Below are positions 38,901-50,400 of a stretch of 64,000 bases of DNA, piece by piece (within the stretch, counting starts at the first letter, position 1; each line of letters begins with the position of its first letter). The stretch is from Clostridium sp. GTDB taxonomy: Bacteria; Bacillota; Clostridia; Peptostreptococcales; Peptostreptococcaceae. The position numbers and the translations under genes were made by a program. A model generated the notes under the pieces. The model did no database searches. It was given only the letters and a program-made list of their open reading frames with translations, and was not told the origin of the DNA. Where the stretch lies: positions 1 to 64,000 of the forward strand of contig JALFMW010000316.1 of the NCBI GenBank assembly GCA_022782605.1. The letters are read 5' to 3'.

Positions 38901-41900
38901 CTATTTGTCTACCTTCATCTACAAATAGTATGTAATAACAAGGGAACGCTCTTAACAGTCTACCTCTCTTATCACTTACACACATATCATACATTGAATG
39001 TAAAGCATAGCATCTAGGATCATCGGCCATTGCTGTATACGCTTCAGCCATAAGAGTATTAAATGCTTTTTGAGTATTGCTTGTAGTTTCACCTGAATCC
39101 ATTACGTTACAAGATCCTATCATACCTGTACCATACATAGCACTTAAAAAATTATTAAACTTACTTTCATTAGATCCACCAACATTAGAAGATAATGTAT
39201 AAGAACTTAAAGTACCGTAATCTCTATCTTTAAATAATTGTTTTATATTGCTTTGACCATTACATGAAGCTAAAGCAAAAGGATAGATTAATCTAGCACA
39301 GAATATTTTAGTATACGAATTAGGTATTTCTTCTTTTAAAGAATTAGCTATTCTTGCTAACTCATCATTCTCTTCTTTTTCGTCAGTATCGTCTCCATCG
39401 CCGTCGTCATCTTTAGCAGATCCATCTACCATTGAGTTATGGAAATTACCTTCAGATGCGAAATAGTTAACATTAGGATTACTGTTGTCTTGTAATGATC
39501 CTGCAAGATTCATTATTTCTTCTAATACACTATCCCAATCTTGAGCTATAACATCTACTTCACTAAATATGTATCCATCTATTATTAAATATTTAAGATA
39601 CATAAGCACTTCACGCATTAAAGCTTCAAAGTTAGCTGTTAATGAATTACTTATTCTGTCCATATAGTCTTCACAATCTTTAGATTTATAACCTGCGTAA
39701 TTGTAATATAAATCTATAAAACCTGTTTCACAGAATCTTTCACGACCAGCTTGTTTAGTTTTATGATACATATGTTGTTGTGAAGGATATTTAGTATCAT
39801 TACCTCTGTATGTAAAATAGTTTATTTTACTTTCTGGCTGTAGTATACTTTTTATTTGAGATTTATTATATATAGATAATTGACCAGCACCGAAGCTAAC
39901 TCCATCTTCTTTCCATGACTTATATGTTTCAGCTAATATAGCATCACCTGCAAGTCCACGTCCTTGTCTTATCTTGTTATATGGAATTCTCTTTCCAGAA
40001 TAACCTGCAGCAATTGCATCTTTATCGTCTGATCTATAATATGCATTTTGCCATTGTTGAGGTTGCCAGCTATCTTGTTTTTTAGTTTCTCCGTATGGCT
40101 CTGCTCCAGAACGTACACAAGCTAAAGCATATAGATATCCTTCTAACCAACGTATAGGATCTGAAGCTTCAAAGAATGTAGGAGTTAAGTCCAACACAGG
40201 TTTATTTTGTTGAGACGCCTCGTGTTTATTTTCGGTAGGTTTATATTGGTACTGCATAGGACATAATAATTTTAATAATTTTTCTCCATCTGTACCTATA
40301 CCAAATAAACTATCTACCGCATCATAAAGGCATTCAAATTGATCTGTAGTTCTATCTCTACTATTTATTAACGGTCTATCTAATATTCTATTAATAAGAA
40401 TAAGAGCTCTATGTCTCATATCGTAAATCTCATTAATAAACATATCGTCATTACTATCTTCGTCTTTTTTCTTTTCTTTCTTAATTCCTGAATGACTAGA
40501 GTTCTCTATTTTTTCGTTTATGTATTCACTACATAAAGGAGCAAACCAACCTGGTGCTATCTGCCATCCGTCTTCTATTCCTGTAGCTGTTAAGAATTCT
40601 ATAGCTTTAATAGTTTTCTTTCTTTGATCTTTATCAGCAAGTTTTTGTTTAGCTTTATTTTTCTTTTCTAGTTCCGTTTCTGCTTTTTGTTGCACTTCGG
40701 TCATTATATCATCATATAATTTTCCAAATCCTTTTTGATTATCCATATCTATTTCTAATCCGTCATAATCTATTCCTGGTGCTACTTCTAGGCCTATACC
40801 TACAGAATCTATAACTTGCATTTTATTTATATCATGAGCTTTTTTCTTAGATGAAGGAGCTTTATTACCTTTATCTAAAGCTTCTCTTTCTTCTACGCCA
40901 GCATTATAAGATATTCTATACAAGACAGCGTTTATAATTTCTTTAATTATTTTACTAGCATATTGGAATGAATAACACATATAGAAATCTGGATCTACAT
41001 ATACTCTATCTTCATTGGCCCACTTAGCAAATTTCCATCCTAGTTTATCTAACTCTTCTATAGTAGGCAAATCTAAGTCTGGGTATAGTTCTGCTTTAGC
41101 CATAGTATTTTGTAGGTTAAAATAATTACCTATAGTATTAGTAGCATCTGAACTAGTCATTCCATCTGTTTGAGATTTTTGTAAAGCTTCTCTTTGTCTC
41201 ATGGTTCTATCCATACTAGTTAGTTTAATAACTACGCTGTATACTCCAGGATGTCCTGGCTTAGTAGATACAGATATATTATCAAATGCTACTTCGTGTA
41301 CGCCTATCATTTGCAAGTATTCATTCTTTATTTTAAGAGGAAAACATGGCATTACACGTCTGTAATTTCTAACCATTTCTAATATAACGTGAGGTAAGTT
41401 TTTTAGAGCACTAACATAATATTCATCTGTTAAGGTCATATTAAGTTCTATGCTTACATCACTACCACCCATATATTGAGGAGCAAAACCATCAACTGCT
41501 TTTAAGTATGTTTCCGTAAAGTAATTAGACATACTAAAAGTTATACCGTCTAATTCAATAGGAATACTTTTACCAGATGCACTTTGAAGATATGGTACGA
41601 ACTTCATATTTCTTGGATCTTTATAATCATAATATTGATCATATACTTCTTTCTTTTCTTTAGTAGTAGATTCTTTACTATCACCTGAAGAATACTCTAT
41701 TTCAATTCCAGGTTGCATATTTCTTATGTAAACATTGAAGCATATACTTTTACCTTTATCTTCTATAGAATATGCCTCCATTGTAACTGCTGAAGCTACT
41801 AAATTACTTCCATTGAATACAGGAGTAACTTTGTAAGCTACGTGCTTGTCTGGATTATCTTTTAAGTATTTAGCTACAAGATTTTCATAGTAAAGCATAC

Positions 41901-44412
41901 CGCCTGTTTCAGGTTTAGGATTATCAAAATCAGCACCAACATTTAGATATCTAGTACCAGTAATTAAGTTCTTTTCATTAGCGCCTTGTCCTGTTAATTG
42001 ATAACCAATTAAGTGACATCGGTTATATAAGTATCCATCTTTATTGCCATCGCTTTTTAATGAATCATATTTTTTATTCTTACTCCAACCAGAAGGTTTA
42101 ACAGAAGATAAGTCTATATTTCTTTCTCCCTCAGGCATCATACTTTTATTAAGTATAGCGAATGCAGGGCCACATCTACCGTATCTATCTAAATTAGTAT
42201 AATCTTCTTTATTAGTAGGCTTTAAACTTCCTGTATCAAAGTATGGCTTATTATCATTAAGTACAACTATAAAGCTTTCTTGATTTTCGTCATCATTGTT
42301 GTCTCCATTATCTAAATCACCAAAGTCTACTTGTCCATATTTATCTCTAGCTTTCTTTATTTGTAATGCATATTTCAACCACGCTGTATCTGGTATATAT
42401 AATTCAAAATTAGAATCTGTTAAGTCAGAAGACTTATATATATTCTTATGAGAGAATACAAAGTCTTTATAATTATATGAATTATATTTATATTCTTCAA
42501 GCATATCTCCAAATATTAACCCACGTTGATAATAATATCTAAATAATTCCCAATTGAAATGTTGAGCAAATATAGGTTGCGTTTGAGATATCTCAGTTGA
42601 ATTTACATCATATTCAGGAAGAGGCAAGTCAGGCATAAATACTCTATAGTTAAAATCACGAAGAGTAAGTATTACCTTTAATAGTCTAGGAAAACCGTCA
42701 ACAGTAGATGCACTAATATTAACTAAGCTAACTGCTTCTATATTTAAGATATCATTTATATAATGATTTTCTATAGGTAAGAATGGAGACACTCTAAATT
42801 GAGCTATTAAAGCTCTTAGTCCATTCATAAAATACGTTATTGATTCTCCATTGGGAGTAGTTGTTGTATAAGGAATTCCGTTTATTCCATAGTCTTTATT
42901 AAAATATAATTCTAGCTCTATAAGCTCTTCTATATTGGCTCTATTTTTCATCATAGAACCCTTACCTCTTATAATAGGTAATTTCTCATAATCAAGAGTA
43001 GAAGAGGTATGTATTGCTTCAGGAGGAATTAAAAATAACGTATCTCCTAGTAGGACTGTATGATCACGGGCTTCTCCAAAATCTATACCTGTTAACTTCT
43101 TATGTAAAGCTATTCTATCTTCATATGATTTTTTACCGTCTTCTGTAAGTGAATCAGCGTATTTATAATTATTGCTTACATATGTCCATTGTTTAAATGC
43201 ATCAGAAGTACCACCGTATAATTCATTTAAAGCTGCATCATAAAAGTCATTATTGTATCCACAGAAATCTGTTCCTTTTAATACGTATTTAGATAAGTTT
43301 CTCCATACACTTCCGTCACTTGTCTTTACCTTAATGTAAACATTTCCTAGCATTTGTCCAAATGCATCGCAACCGAAAGGTAAAAAACTAGCGCTTGATA
43401 AATCAAACTTCATTATGTCACGTCTAAATATATCATCTACTAATTGTCCTATAAGAGCAGGGCTAAAGAAAAATGAATTATAATATAGGGCTTTTTTATC
43501 TACTTTTTTACCTATAACTGCATTTCTATCTAATATAACAATTATATCTTCTATTTCATTTTTTTCTATTAATTCACGTACTCTAGCTTGTGCTTCATAT
43601 CCATCTTTTATTGTTTCGCTACCCCATTCATTAGAGGCGGCTATTACATATGTAGCTGTTTCTTTATCTATCTCTACATCTTCTAAATAGTCTTTAGCAT
43701 TCATATCTTCTATTATTTGACAATATGTATTTCCTGATTTTAAAAATCTTAACTTATCATTGTCTTTGTAATTAGTAATAGTCCACTTTCTAGGATCACT
43801 AGATTTATTTCTATTTATCTTATGTGGCATTACTACATAACCTCTTATTTGTGCAGTTTTATAATCTACAGTTTTTATATCTTGATCCTTATATTTAATA
43901 GCACACGCAGTATAATGACATATTTTACTAGCAGATATAGATGCAGATCTTACTTGAAGATTTCTACAAGTAATCTTATTATTTGTTTGTGCATACTCTT
44001 TAAAAGTTTTGTATGTTGTATCGTTAACAGTAAAAGAGCCACCTGCATTTAAATCATCTAAGTCAAAAGTCCAAGTATCTCCAGTTATATTTCCTAACTC
44101 CCAGGCGCCTTTACCTATTTTAAATTTATTTGCTCTGAGTACAAAACATTCTTCTTTTTCATGATAACCTAATTTGGTTATTGGAGGCTTTTCTGTATAA
44201 TAAGCAACATCTTCAAGTTTGTCTTTTTTACCTTTTTTCTTAGATATATCTTTTTGATAAGAATCTAATACGTTCCATACACAATCTTCTTTTAGCATAT
44301 CTTCTATACTAGGTAAAAATTTATTTATATCAATGTCATAACTCTCTTTTCTACTTTTAGTCATCTGTTGATATTTCTTAACAATTTCATCATAATCTTT
44401 ATTACTTGCCAA
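35914..44412 (-). CDS. Giant baseplate hub protein with EndA-type nuclease domain
   Basis: A 2832-aa protein starting at TTG 44412, supported by GGACGGTGAG; the nearby ATG is out of frame. A hub-type domain (about 527-589, PFLPIENHYIND...NISASTVDGFPR) recurs at about 1005-1071. Between the copies, residues about 708-908 match the DNA/RNA non-specific endonuclease (EndA/DNA-entry) family: GYLYNRCHLIGYQLTG with catalytic His at 800 (usual DRGH, here NRCH), then GANEKNLITGTRYLNV, and VYIRNMQPGIEIEY. Residues about 1900-1990 (GVRIHVRMGYGSDGSRLPIV, then AEVNCGEVVDIVAQGDGHEL) fit the gp27/XkdQ-like hub. A hydrophobic segment lies near 2430-2452 (PVAIASTVVAGAAVYIV). The hub identity is well supported by position before the OB protein; nuclease activity is predicted only. 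Confidence 0.8.
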   Translation of the reverse strand: MASNKDYDEIVKKYQQMTKSRKESYDIDINKFLPSIEDMLKEDCVWNVLDSYQKDISKKKGKKDKLEDVAYYTEKPPITKLGYHEKEECFVLRANKFKIGKGAWELGNITGDTWTFDLDDLNAGGSFTVNDTTYKTFKEYAQTNNKITCRNLQVRSASISASKICHYTACAIKYKDQDIKTVDYKTAQIRGYVVMPHKINRNKSSDPRKWTITNYKDNDKLRFLKSGNTYCQIIEDMNAKDYLEDVEIDKETATYVIAASNEWGSETIKDGYEAQARVRELIEKNEIEDIIVILDRNAVIGKKVDKKALYYNSFFFSPALIGQLVDDIFRRDIMKFDLSSASFLPFGCDAFGQMLGNVYIKVKTSDGSVWRNLSKYVLKGTDFCGYNNDFYDAALNELYGGTSDAFKQWTYVSNNYKYADSLTEDGKKSYEDRIALHKKLTGIDFGEARDHTVLLGDTLFLIPPEAIHTSSTLDYEKLPIIRGKGSMMKNRANIEELIELELYFNKDYGINGIPYTTTTPNGESITYFMNGLRALIAQFRVSPFLPIENHYINDILNIEAVSLVNISASTVDGFPRLLKVILTLRDFNYRVFMPDLPLPEYDVNSTEISQTQPIFAQHFNWELFRYYYQRGLIFGDMLEEYKYNSYNYKDFVFSHKNIYKSSDLTDSNFELYIPDTAWLKYALQIKKARDKYGQVDFGDLDNGDNNDDENQESFIVVLNDNKPYFDTGSLKPTNKEDYTNLDRYGRCGPAFAILNKSMMPEGERNIDLSSVKPSGWSKNKKYDSLKSDGNKDGYLYNRCHLIGYQLTGQGANEKNLITGTRYLNVGADFDNPKPETGGMLYYENLVAKYLKDNPDKHVAYKVTPVFNGSNLVASAVTMEAYSIEDKGKSICFNVYIRNMQPGIEIEYSSGDSKESTTKEKKEVYDQYYDYKDPRNMKFVPYLQSASGKSIPIELDGITFSMSNYFTETYLKAVDGFAPQYMGGSDVSIELNMTLTDEYYVSALKNLPHVILEMVRNYRRVMPCFPLKIKNEYLQMIGVHEVAFDNISVSTKPGHPGVYSVVIKLTSMDRTMRQREALQKSQTDGMTSSDATNTIGNYFNLQNTMAKAELYPDLDLPTIEELDKLGWKFAKWANEDRVYVDPDFYMCYSFQYASKIIKEIINAVLYRISYNAGVEEREALDKGNKAPSSKKKAHDINKMQVIDSVGIGLEVAPGIDYDGLEIDMDNQKGFGKLYDDIMTEVQQKAETELEKKNKAKQKLADKDQRKKTIKAIEFLTATGIEDGWQIAPGWFAPLCSEYINEKIENSSHSGIKKEKKKDEDSNDDMFINEIYDMRHRALILINRILDRPLINSRDRTTDQFECLYDAVDSLFGIGTDGEKLLKLLCPMQYQYKPTENKHEASQQNKPVLDLTPTFFEASDPIRWLEGYLYALACVRSGAEPYGETKKQDSWQPQQWQNAYYRSDDKDAIAAGYSGKRIPYNKIRQGRGLAGDAILAETYKSWKEDGVSFGAGQLSIYNKSQIKSILQPESKINYFTYRGNDTKYPSQQHMYHKTKQAGRERFCETGFIDLYYNYAGYKSKDCEDYMDRISNSLTANFEALMREVLMYLKYLIIDGYIFSEVDVIAQDWDSVLEEIMNLAGSLQDNSNPNVNYFASEGNFHNSMVDGSAKDDDGDGDDTDEKEENDELARIANSLKEEIPNSYTKIFCARLIYPFALASCNGQSNIKQLFKDRDYGTLSSYTLSSNVGGSNESKFNNFLSAMYGTGMIGSCNVMDSGETTSNTQKAFNTLMAEAYTAMADDPRCYALHSMYDMCVSDKRGRLLRAFPCYYILFVDEGRQIGTWKLFDNFYNMSSISNLQVVKSRKMPADTCTFTMSNMFMSYADTYDNTIYQQYVDVYGFGDVFASIFSPRAYVSKEDMIRQRKQLQDTTAIAPGVRIHVRMGYGSDGSRLPIVFNGKIAEVNCGEVVDIVAQGDGHELNNPLNTLGELTAINLDESQGWFTLFKDIRGSLARGGQTPRNLLAKLATAQYGGAIKTIVREYTEGRFFYDSPFGLYHFGDKRFKDIFEDSEIVQNMYEVSNKTMLNGVNDLLDDMSTANVAPIINCNIQDKTMWEIGHLCANSGDDFYFAVRDFGLRSTMCLCKANHYYAYEYQQDEISEERIGEKRKPFQQFHYYDSYNDIIYNSLKASETNMKTNAVGTWEGTDWLWGTAQQSVGPIYLDMNIYPEYQKSMTVETGLIAGGDGGIDIPVLNALAEKFNYDECQGRVNKSLAEKVTTNVLRQSVKDMYEGEICVIGDSSLKPYDRVSMVDMYEDVSGDVEVETVIHSMNIETGFTTTFVPDVIVRAEHSSQEFGYQSTMQTVLLSLGSSLALRYAVIGAAKKGSTGLLKIGSKEIVRTIAGKVTSETAQTAVSAFLKGFADTASGATSLGAFLTNPVAIASTVVAGAAVYIVCENFKEAMFRFLRNIQALKVFPVTKNGRLLIAGMAGHRGSVYGYKYGENAIKNSIQGIIMDAVDGGYEGVGDQFVNAMGCVFKTLMCDENYEKIRNKWVHNLGLDTSDDIVNGDGASSSINKEAFYQYMTGAISQEYTARATYLAAMKTKPRIKTFNTSTNVGGKAQPRSSEVYLKYQIGGVHDLPNPNNDPDREAVSQKQLSTNEKVKALHPVEDDPDIKLALVSDQHPIIKKFDLAHMKSPLTFNLKMENENTEIRYIADGNGETTIFDLPMVQEDAMMLIKLIINSENLKGKTVTFMSGTRVNSTSSWKSTGFWFSLSSDDMTALEAASAQLKKDSSWTKAKSTFAYRATGKTIQYTVYAPIDNTGKTIYESATGDDEDE
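41200..41400 (-). repeat. Hub domain copy 2
   Basis: Encodes about residues 1005-1071 of the hub (LPHVILEMVRNYRRVMPCFP, VHEVAFDNISVSTKPGHPG, then VVIKLTSMDRTMRQ). It aligns by eye with copy 1 in length and pattern (FR/YR, PFLP/PCFP, NIS-STV-GFPR / NISVSTKPGHPG, LTLRDFNYR / LTSMDRTMR). Ends are approximate. Confidence 0.6.
42645..42833 (-). repeat. Hub domain copy 1
   Basis: Encodes about residues 527-589 of the hub (FMNGLRALIAQFRVSPFLPI, then AVSLVNISASTVDGFPRLLK and LTLRDFNYR). The nuclease domain lies between this copy and copy 2. Ends are approximate. Confidence 0.6.
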
Positions 44413-44435
44413 GCATATCTCACCGTCCTTACAAA

Positions 44436-44463
44436 AAAGGACTGATACTTATGTATCAGCCTT
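44436..44463 (-). terminator. Intrinsic terminator after the 3062-aa gene
   Basis: On the minus strand AAGG-CTGATAC pairs with GTATCAG-CCTT (one bulged T) around a 4-base loop, followed by a TTTTTT run. It overlaps the stop codon of the 3062-aa gene and precedes the TTG start of the hub gene by about 24 bases, so read-through or a start just downstream is needed for the hub. Confidence 0.8.
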
Positions 44464-47400
44464 ATATAAAATTATTAATTATATTTTCTATATCTTTATT
44501 ACTGTATCCGCCACCACTTGTGTTTTTGTAATTCATATTTATAGTTACGTCACCATTACTACTAGATGCTTTAGCAACGTCTTTTAATGTACGTTTTAGA
44601 TGACGAGCACCCTTATTTGTATCGGCCTTTATATTGATAATATATCCTTGTTGTCGCATAGCATTATCTGGATTATTATCATCTAACATAGGAGTTACTT
44701 CTACTGGTTGACTATCATCTTTAGGTTTAGTAGGTTTTTGATGTCCGCCACCTGCATACCCAGCTATCATAAGTCCTGCGGCAACTCCTAATGCAGCTAT
44801 ACCTATTCCAGTACCTAAACTTAATTCAGCGCTTTGTGATAATAATCTTTTGCCTAATCCTTTTTCGCCTTCTTCAACAACATTATCTAATAAAGACTCA
44901 GTATTTATTTCTTTATCTAAATTTGATTTCACATCAAATTGTAGGTTTAATAAATCATTATCGCCTACCTTATCTCCTGTAACAAATTTATCAATGTTTG
45001 GTATTTCAGTACGATTTTTTATTTCATTATTTACTCTATTAGTCATAAAGTCTTCTGAAGTTTTATTTATAACTCTATCTATAGTTTTATCTTGAGAAGT
45101 CTTTTTACCAGATCCTGATATATCAATCATTGATTGACTCCAATAAGGATCATTAGCCATTTGATTAACAGCGCTTAAATAGTTCTTAGCGATATAATTA
45201 TTCTTAGCCATTATCTCTAATTCTTCATCAGTTAAAGTTGAATTTTTAAGATTACGCTCCCTCTTTTTAAAACCTTCAATATAACTAAGTTTACCTTTTG
45301 AAGGGTTTTCTAATTCGTATCTAGTAGATGCTCTCATTTCATTCCATATAGTATTTGTATCACCAGTTGATAAATATGTACCTAACCAATCAGTTAGTTT
45401 TTCAACTTCAGTGTCACCAGCTTTTCCTTTTTTAGCTACACTCATTATTTGTTCTAATTCAACGACACGGCTATCTCCTATTTCGGCTTCAACCTTTTTA
45501 AAAGATATAACCTGTTGTATCATTCTAGTAGAAGCTTCGTTTACTATATTAGATTTATTAAGATCATACATATTAGAACTTTCATCTCCTAATGCTTTAG
45601 TACTAACAGTTCTTACAGCATTAAGAAGATTATCTATAGAACCTATTGCATTCTTAGCACCTTTAGATTGTTCTTCTTCAAACATGTGTTGTATGTCTAC
45701 TCTTTTAACCATAGCATCTTGCATCTTTTTAAATTCAGGAGTGTTTGCAAATTCATTGTTGCTTTCTAAAGCTTTCATAGCATAATCTATTACTGCATAT
45801 TTGTCTTTACCTTTTACATCATTTAAATCAATAGAACCTGCAGAAATTTTTTCAGCAATATCTAAAGTGTTTTCTTCGAATGCTGTTCTATCTATTTCTA
45901 ACGCTTTAGTAATAGCTTCTTTTACATCGTTCATATTAGCTGCTATTACTTCTCCAGTAGGATGTGCACTAGTAGCTTCATATCTACGAGTTCTAAAAGT
46001 CTCACTCTTTGCATTCTTAATAGTACCTTGGATATCTTCTACATTACCAGCTTTTCTATTCTTAGCAATATCTTCTAGTATTATGTTTTTAGATTTAGAT
46101 ACCCATTTAGGATTTTCTAATACAGCTGTTTCGTCCATACCAAGACTCAAAGTAGAGAATGCATCATATGCATCTTCACTAATTACGCCCTTAGATATAA
46201 CTTGTTGTCTAACAGTTTCTTGAAACTCTTTACTATCCATAGCTTTATTTGTTGATTTAACTTCTGCAATAGCTTGTTTTCTTTGATGTTCAAATAGTGC
46301 GAAATTTGCTCCATCATATGTAATTTGGAATGCTGACTCAGAGTCACCATCAGAGTCCCCGTTATACTTAAGCATTGATGCAGAGCTTACACTCTTTATA
46401 TTCTTATAATCAAATTCTCTATCTAGATAAGTTCTAGTTGCGTATAAACTGTTATTCCATATAGTAGGATAACGTATAGCTATGTTAGCATCTCCGTAAG
46501 TTTCTAAGTGCTCAATTAATTGTTGAGTATTCTGTAATCCAAATTGTTTTAATACTTTTTCATTAGCTTCACCATTTGAATCAAAATAGCCTGAGTTAAT
46601 AAAGTGATCTATACCTACTCTTTGGAAATCATAATGTATACCTCTTTGTGCTAAATCGTGTAATGATTCTTCAGTACCGTCTTCCATTAATACTTTAGCT
46701 TTCTTCATAAACTTACCACTAGTTTCACTAACAGGTAAATCAATACCCATTTGTTTAGCTACATCAGCTATAGCAGCATCACTTGTGACAGATATTATTT
46801 TAGCACGATTAGATGCTTCCATTATTTCTACTTTAGAAGCGGCAGTATATAATGTATCTTTACGGTTGTATCTTTCAGATAGTTCAACTAGCTTATCTCT
46901 AGCATCTTGTATATTATTAATATGTTTTTCATATTTTTCTCTAATGGCAGGAGGAATATTAGATTGATCCAGAATTTCTTTTTTCATAGTAGGAGTTAAG
47001 CTTTCGTATGTATCTTTATCTACACCTAATAAAGAACCTATTTCCATTTTTTCTATAGAATCTGAATTGCTTTTTATAGTATTTACCATAGCTTGCATTT
47101 TAGTCAATGCTTCCATGTCACCTATTCGTTGACCACCTGCAGGTATAGCTATATATCTATTATTATCAGCAAACTGTTCTCCTAGATCCAACATAATACG
47201 TTTATCTCTAATACTATCTATTGTACTTGGTCCAGCTATACCATCTTTAGGAACATAGTCTTTAATGCTCATTAATTCAAAATTATGATTATCTATTAGG
47301 TCTTGCATCATATCCATATCAGAAGTTCTATTAAATTCAGCAGCTCTAGCCATACCTTGTAAGTCATATATTGCTTGTGCATTATGTACGCCAATCTTGT

Positions 47401-50400
47401 CTGATTTGCCCTTACCTACTACATCATTATAAATATCTTTTAAGTGTGCATACTCTGGACTTTTTAACATCTCTTCTGTAAGCTCATCTGCATATACATC
47501 GTTGTAGTATTGTTGAGATTTAATCTTTTCAATAAAAGAGCCATATGCCTTTTTACCTTTTATTCTTTCGTCAATCTCAAATGTACCATCGTCTTTATTG
47601 TATTTAATAAAGCCTCCAGATTTCTTACTTAAGAATTCAGCCTTTTCTTCTGTAAGTGCATAATCTAAATCTCTATCCACTTTTAAACTATATTCAAGAT
47701 CTTTTGCTAAATCATCATTAAACTTAATGTTTTCTAATTTAGATAACATCTGGTCATCAACAGTTACGTGTTTAGTATGATCTTTTTGTGATGATACTAT
47801 TTCACGTAGCTTTTTCATTTCAGCTTTATCTTCTGTAGTAAGTTTGTCAGGATCTATTTTTTTATACTCATTAAGAGCTTTCATAGCATCCAAGTATTCT
47901 TTAGTAACTCTACTTGTTGTTTCACTATCTGCTATAATAGCATGATTTGAATAAGGAGTAGAACCAACTATAACATTTTTATCTCCTTCTTTTTCAAATA
48001 AGAAATTACCGACTATTTCTTCGTGAGGTATTAGTTCACCTTTCTCACCACGAGAGTATACATTCTTATGTACAAGTCTAGTATTGATATCTGCATCTTT
48101 ATCAGCTTTTTGTATTAACTTATCTACGTGTCTAAACGCTTCATCGAATCTCTTTAAATCTATATATGTCTTTTGGTTCTCATTCATTTCTTCTAATATG
48201 AATGTACCAACGTCATCTATTTTAAATAGTCTTCCTTTGTCTTCAAGTATTTGTCCATTAGCATCATACATAGTTTTACGTATAAAATTAAGGTTGTCAT
48301 CTTTTAATATGTCTTCACCAATTTCTTTTGCGGCTTCTTCATATGACTTACCAGATGCTTTACTGTATCTCTTTATAGCATCTGCGAAGTTACTACTAAC
48401 GTTAAGACCAACGTTACCATGCCCTGATATATTATCATTAGTAACAGTCATGAAACCAGCAAAAGCACCATAGTCACCAAATACTATTTCTGATAAAGCT
48501 TCGCGTTCATCTTTAACCATGTCTAATAATTCATCTATATTTTTGAATCTAGAACCAGTAGTTTTTCTAACTAATTCATCTACTGTAATTCCCTTCTTAT
48601 TAGCTATGTCTTCGTGTAATGCTCTAATGGCTCTTTCGTGTGGTATCATACCATTAGAGAATGCAGAAATTACTCTATCATCTGAGTTGTCTTGTTGTAA
48701 GCCTTCAAAGTATGATTTAACTGATTTATTTAATGATCCTAATTGAGCATTATTAAGATAAGTCATACCTTTTTCAACGCTACCATCTTGAACTTTAAGT
48801 AAAGATGCATGATTAGCGTTTTCTATTTTGTATGTAGCTTTTAAGTCTTTAGCTCTTAATATATTAAATAAAGTCTTGAACTTCTCTTCATCTGTTTCAG
48901 CAACATCGAATTGATTAGCGTATTGATTAATAATCTTAGATATGTATTCATCACTAAGTTCTTGATCATTATGAGATATAGAAAAGAATAAAACTCCTTT
49001 ATCGTGTTTAGAACCAAAGGATTGCTTAATTCCACCATATCCTGAATATTCAGCAATGACTTCTCCTCTTTTAACAATAGTACCAGCTCTACGTTTATAT
49101 TCATATTCACCTTGTTCGTTTTTAGTAATTGTTCCAGCCATATCTATTAATCTTTGTATCTTGTTTTGATCAGTTTTGTTATCTACGGCATCCATTAGAT
49201 CTTTATTAACACTTAGATATTGAACGTCTACTGGCATATTGATTATATTATTAAATACTCTAGCATCACCAATACGTGCTTGTTCAAATGTACCACTAGA
49301 TAATGTTTCTATTGTATGAGTATATACTTCGTCTAGATACTCATCTGTCATTTGCTGAATAGTAGCATTATTAATTTTAGCTTTATTTTTTAGTATAGTA
49401 GCTCTTTGATTTTCTAATCTTCTCTTTATATAAGGAGCAGACATAAGAACTTGTCTTCCTCTAAAGTCACTAGTTAATAGTTCTCCCTCTTTTTCTCTAT
49501 AAATACCTCTCATAGTTTTATTGGTTTCTATAATAGATCCAGGTAGAATATCAAAATCTTTTAGTTCTTTAATATCATCAGTTCTTAAATATTTTATATT
49601 ACCTGCACCATACATAGGTGGACGTGATACAGCATCAAAAACGTTTGTAGCATTACCTATAACACGATCACCAATTTGCAGTTCGCCTTTAGAGTAAGCT
49701 GTTTCTTTTAATCCTGGTCCTAAATATTTAGCGATCTTTTGAAAGTCTTTATAGAAAGGATCGTTAGGATCCATAGTTGCTAAAGCTAAAGTTATGTCAT
49801 CATTTCTAGTAAGCATATTTATATCTGGAGGTAAACTATCTTTATCTATTTTACTATTCTTTTCTAAACTACTTAGGTGCTCTCTTAACTGAGGTATAAG
49901 ATCTTTATTATTAAAATCTAAACCATCAAGTAAACCAGATAATTCACCGTTTACTCTAACCATTTCTGGTAAGAGTTCTTGATATGCAGAAATATTAAAT
50001 CTATCATTAACAGTTGTTAAATCTGTTTTACGTCCAGAATATTTAGTATATTTAGCTGTTTCTGTATTATGATATTTTATAAATCTATTAAGATCAGATA
50101 ACTCTGTTTCTTTACCAGATAAGACTTTGTTTTTAAATAGATCAGAGAAGAAATCTTTACGTCCAAAATTGCTATCTAAGTTAGTAGTTAAGCGAGTACG
50201 TTTACCATCTTTTGTATTGACAACTTCAAGTCTTAATCCTAAGGCTAAATTTTGTTCACCAGACTGTAATGTCAAATTTCCGTAATCATCTATTTTTAAT
50301 TTAGGCATACCAGTTAACGGTACTATATCGTCGCCTCTTTGAGCAATCATTAATCTATTAATGGTATCAACATGGAAGTCTATATTGTTTTCCCTCATAG

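Noticed and set aside
45411-48473. Long plus-strand open frames inside the 3062-aa gene (for example 45411-45785, 45801-46223, 48084-48473)
   Set aside because: They are mirror frames of an intact coding gene, lack ribosome sites, and encode Ser/Leu/Ile-rich low-complexity sequence.
48856-49110. Minus-strand 84-codon frame overlapping the 3062-aa gene
   Set aside because: Out of frame inside a clear gene, with no ribosome site and a low-complexity product.
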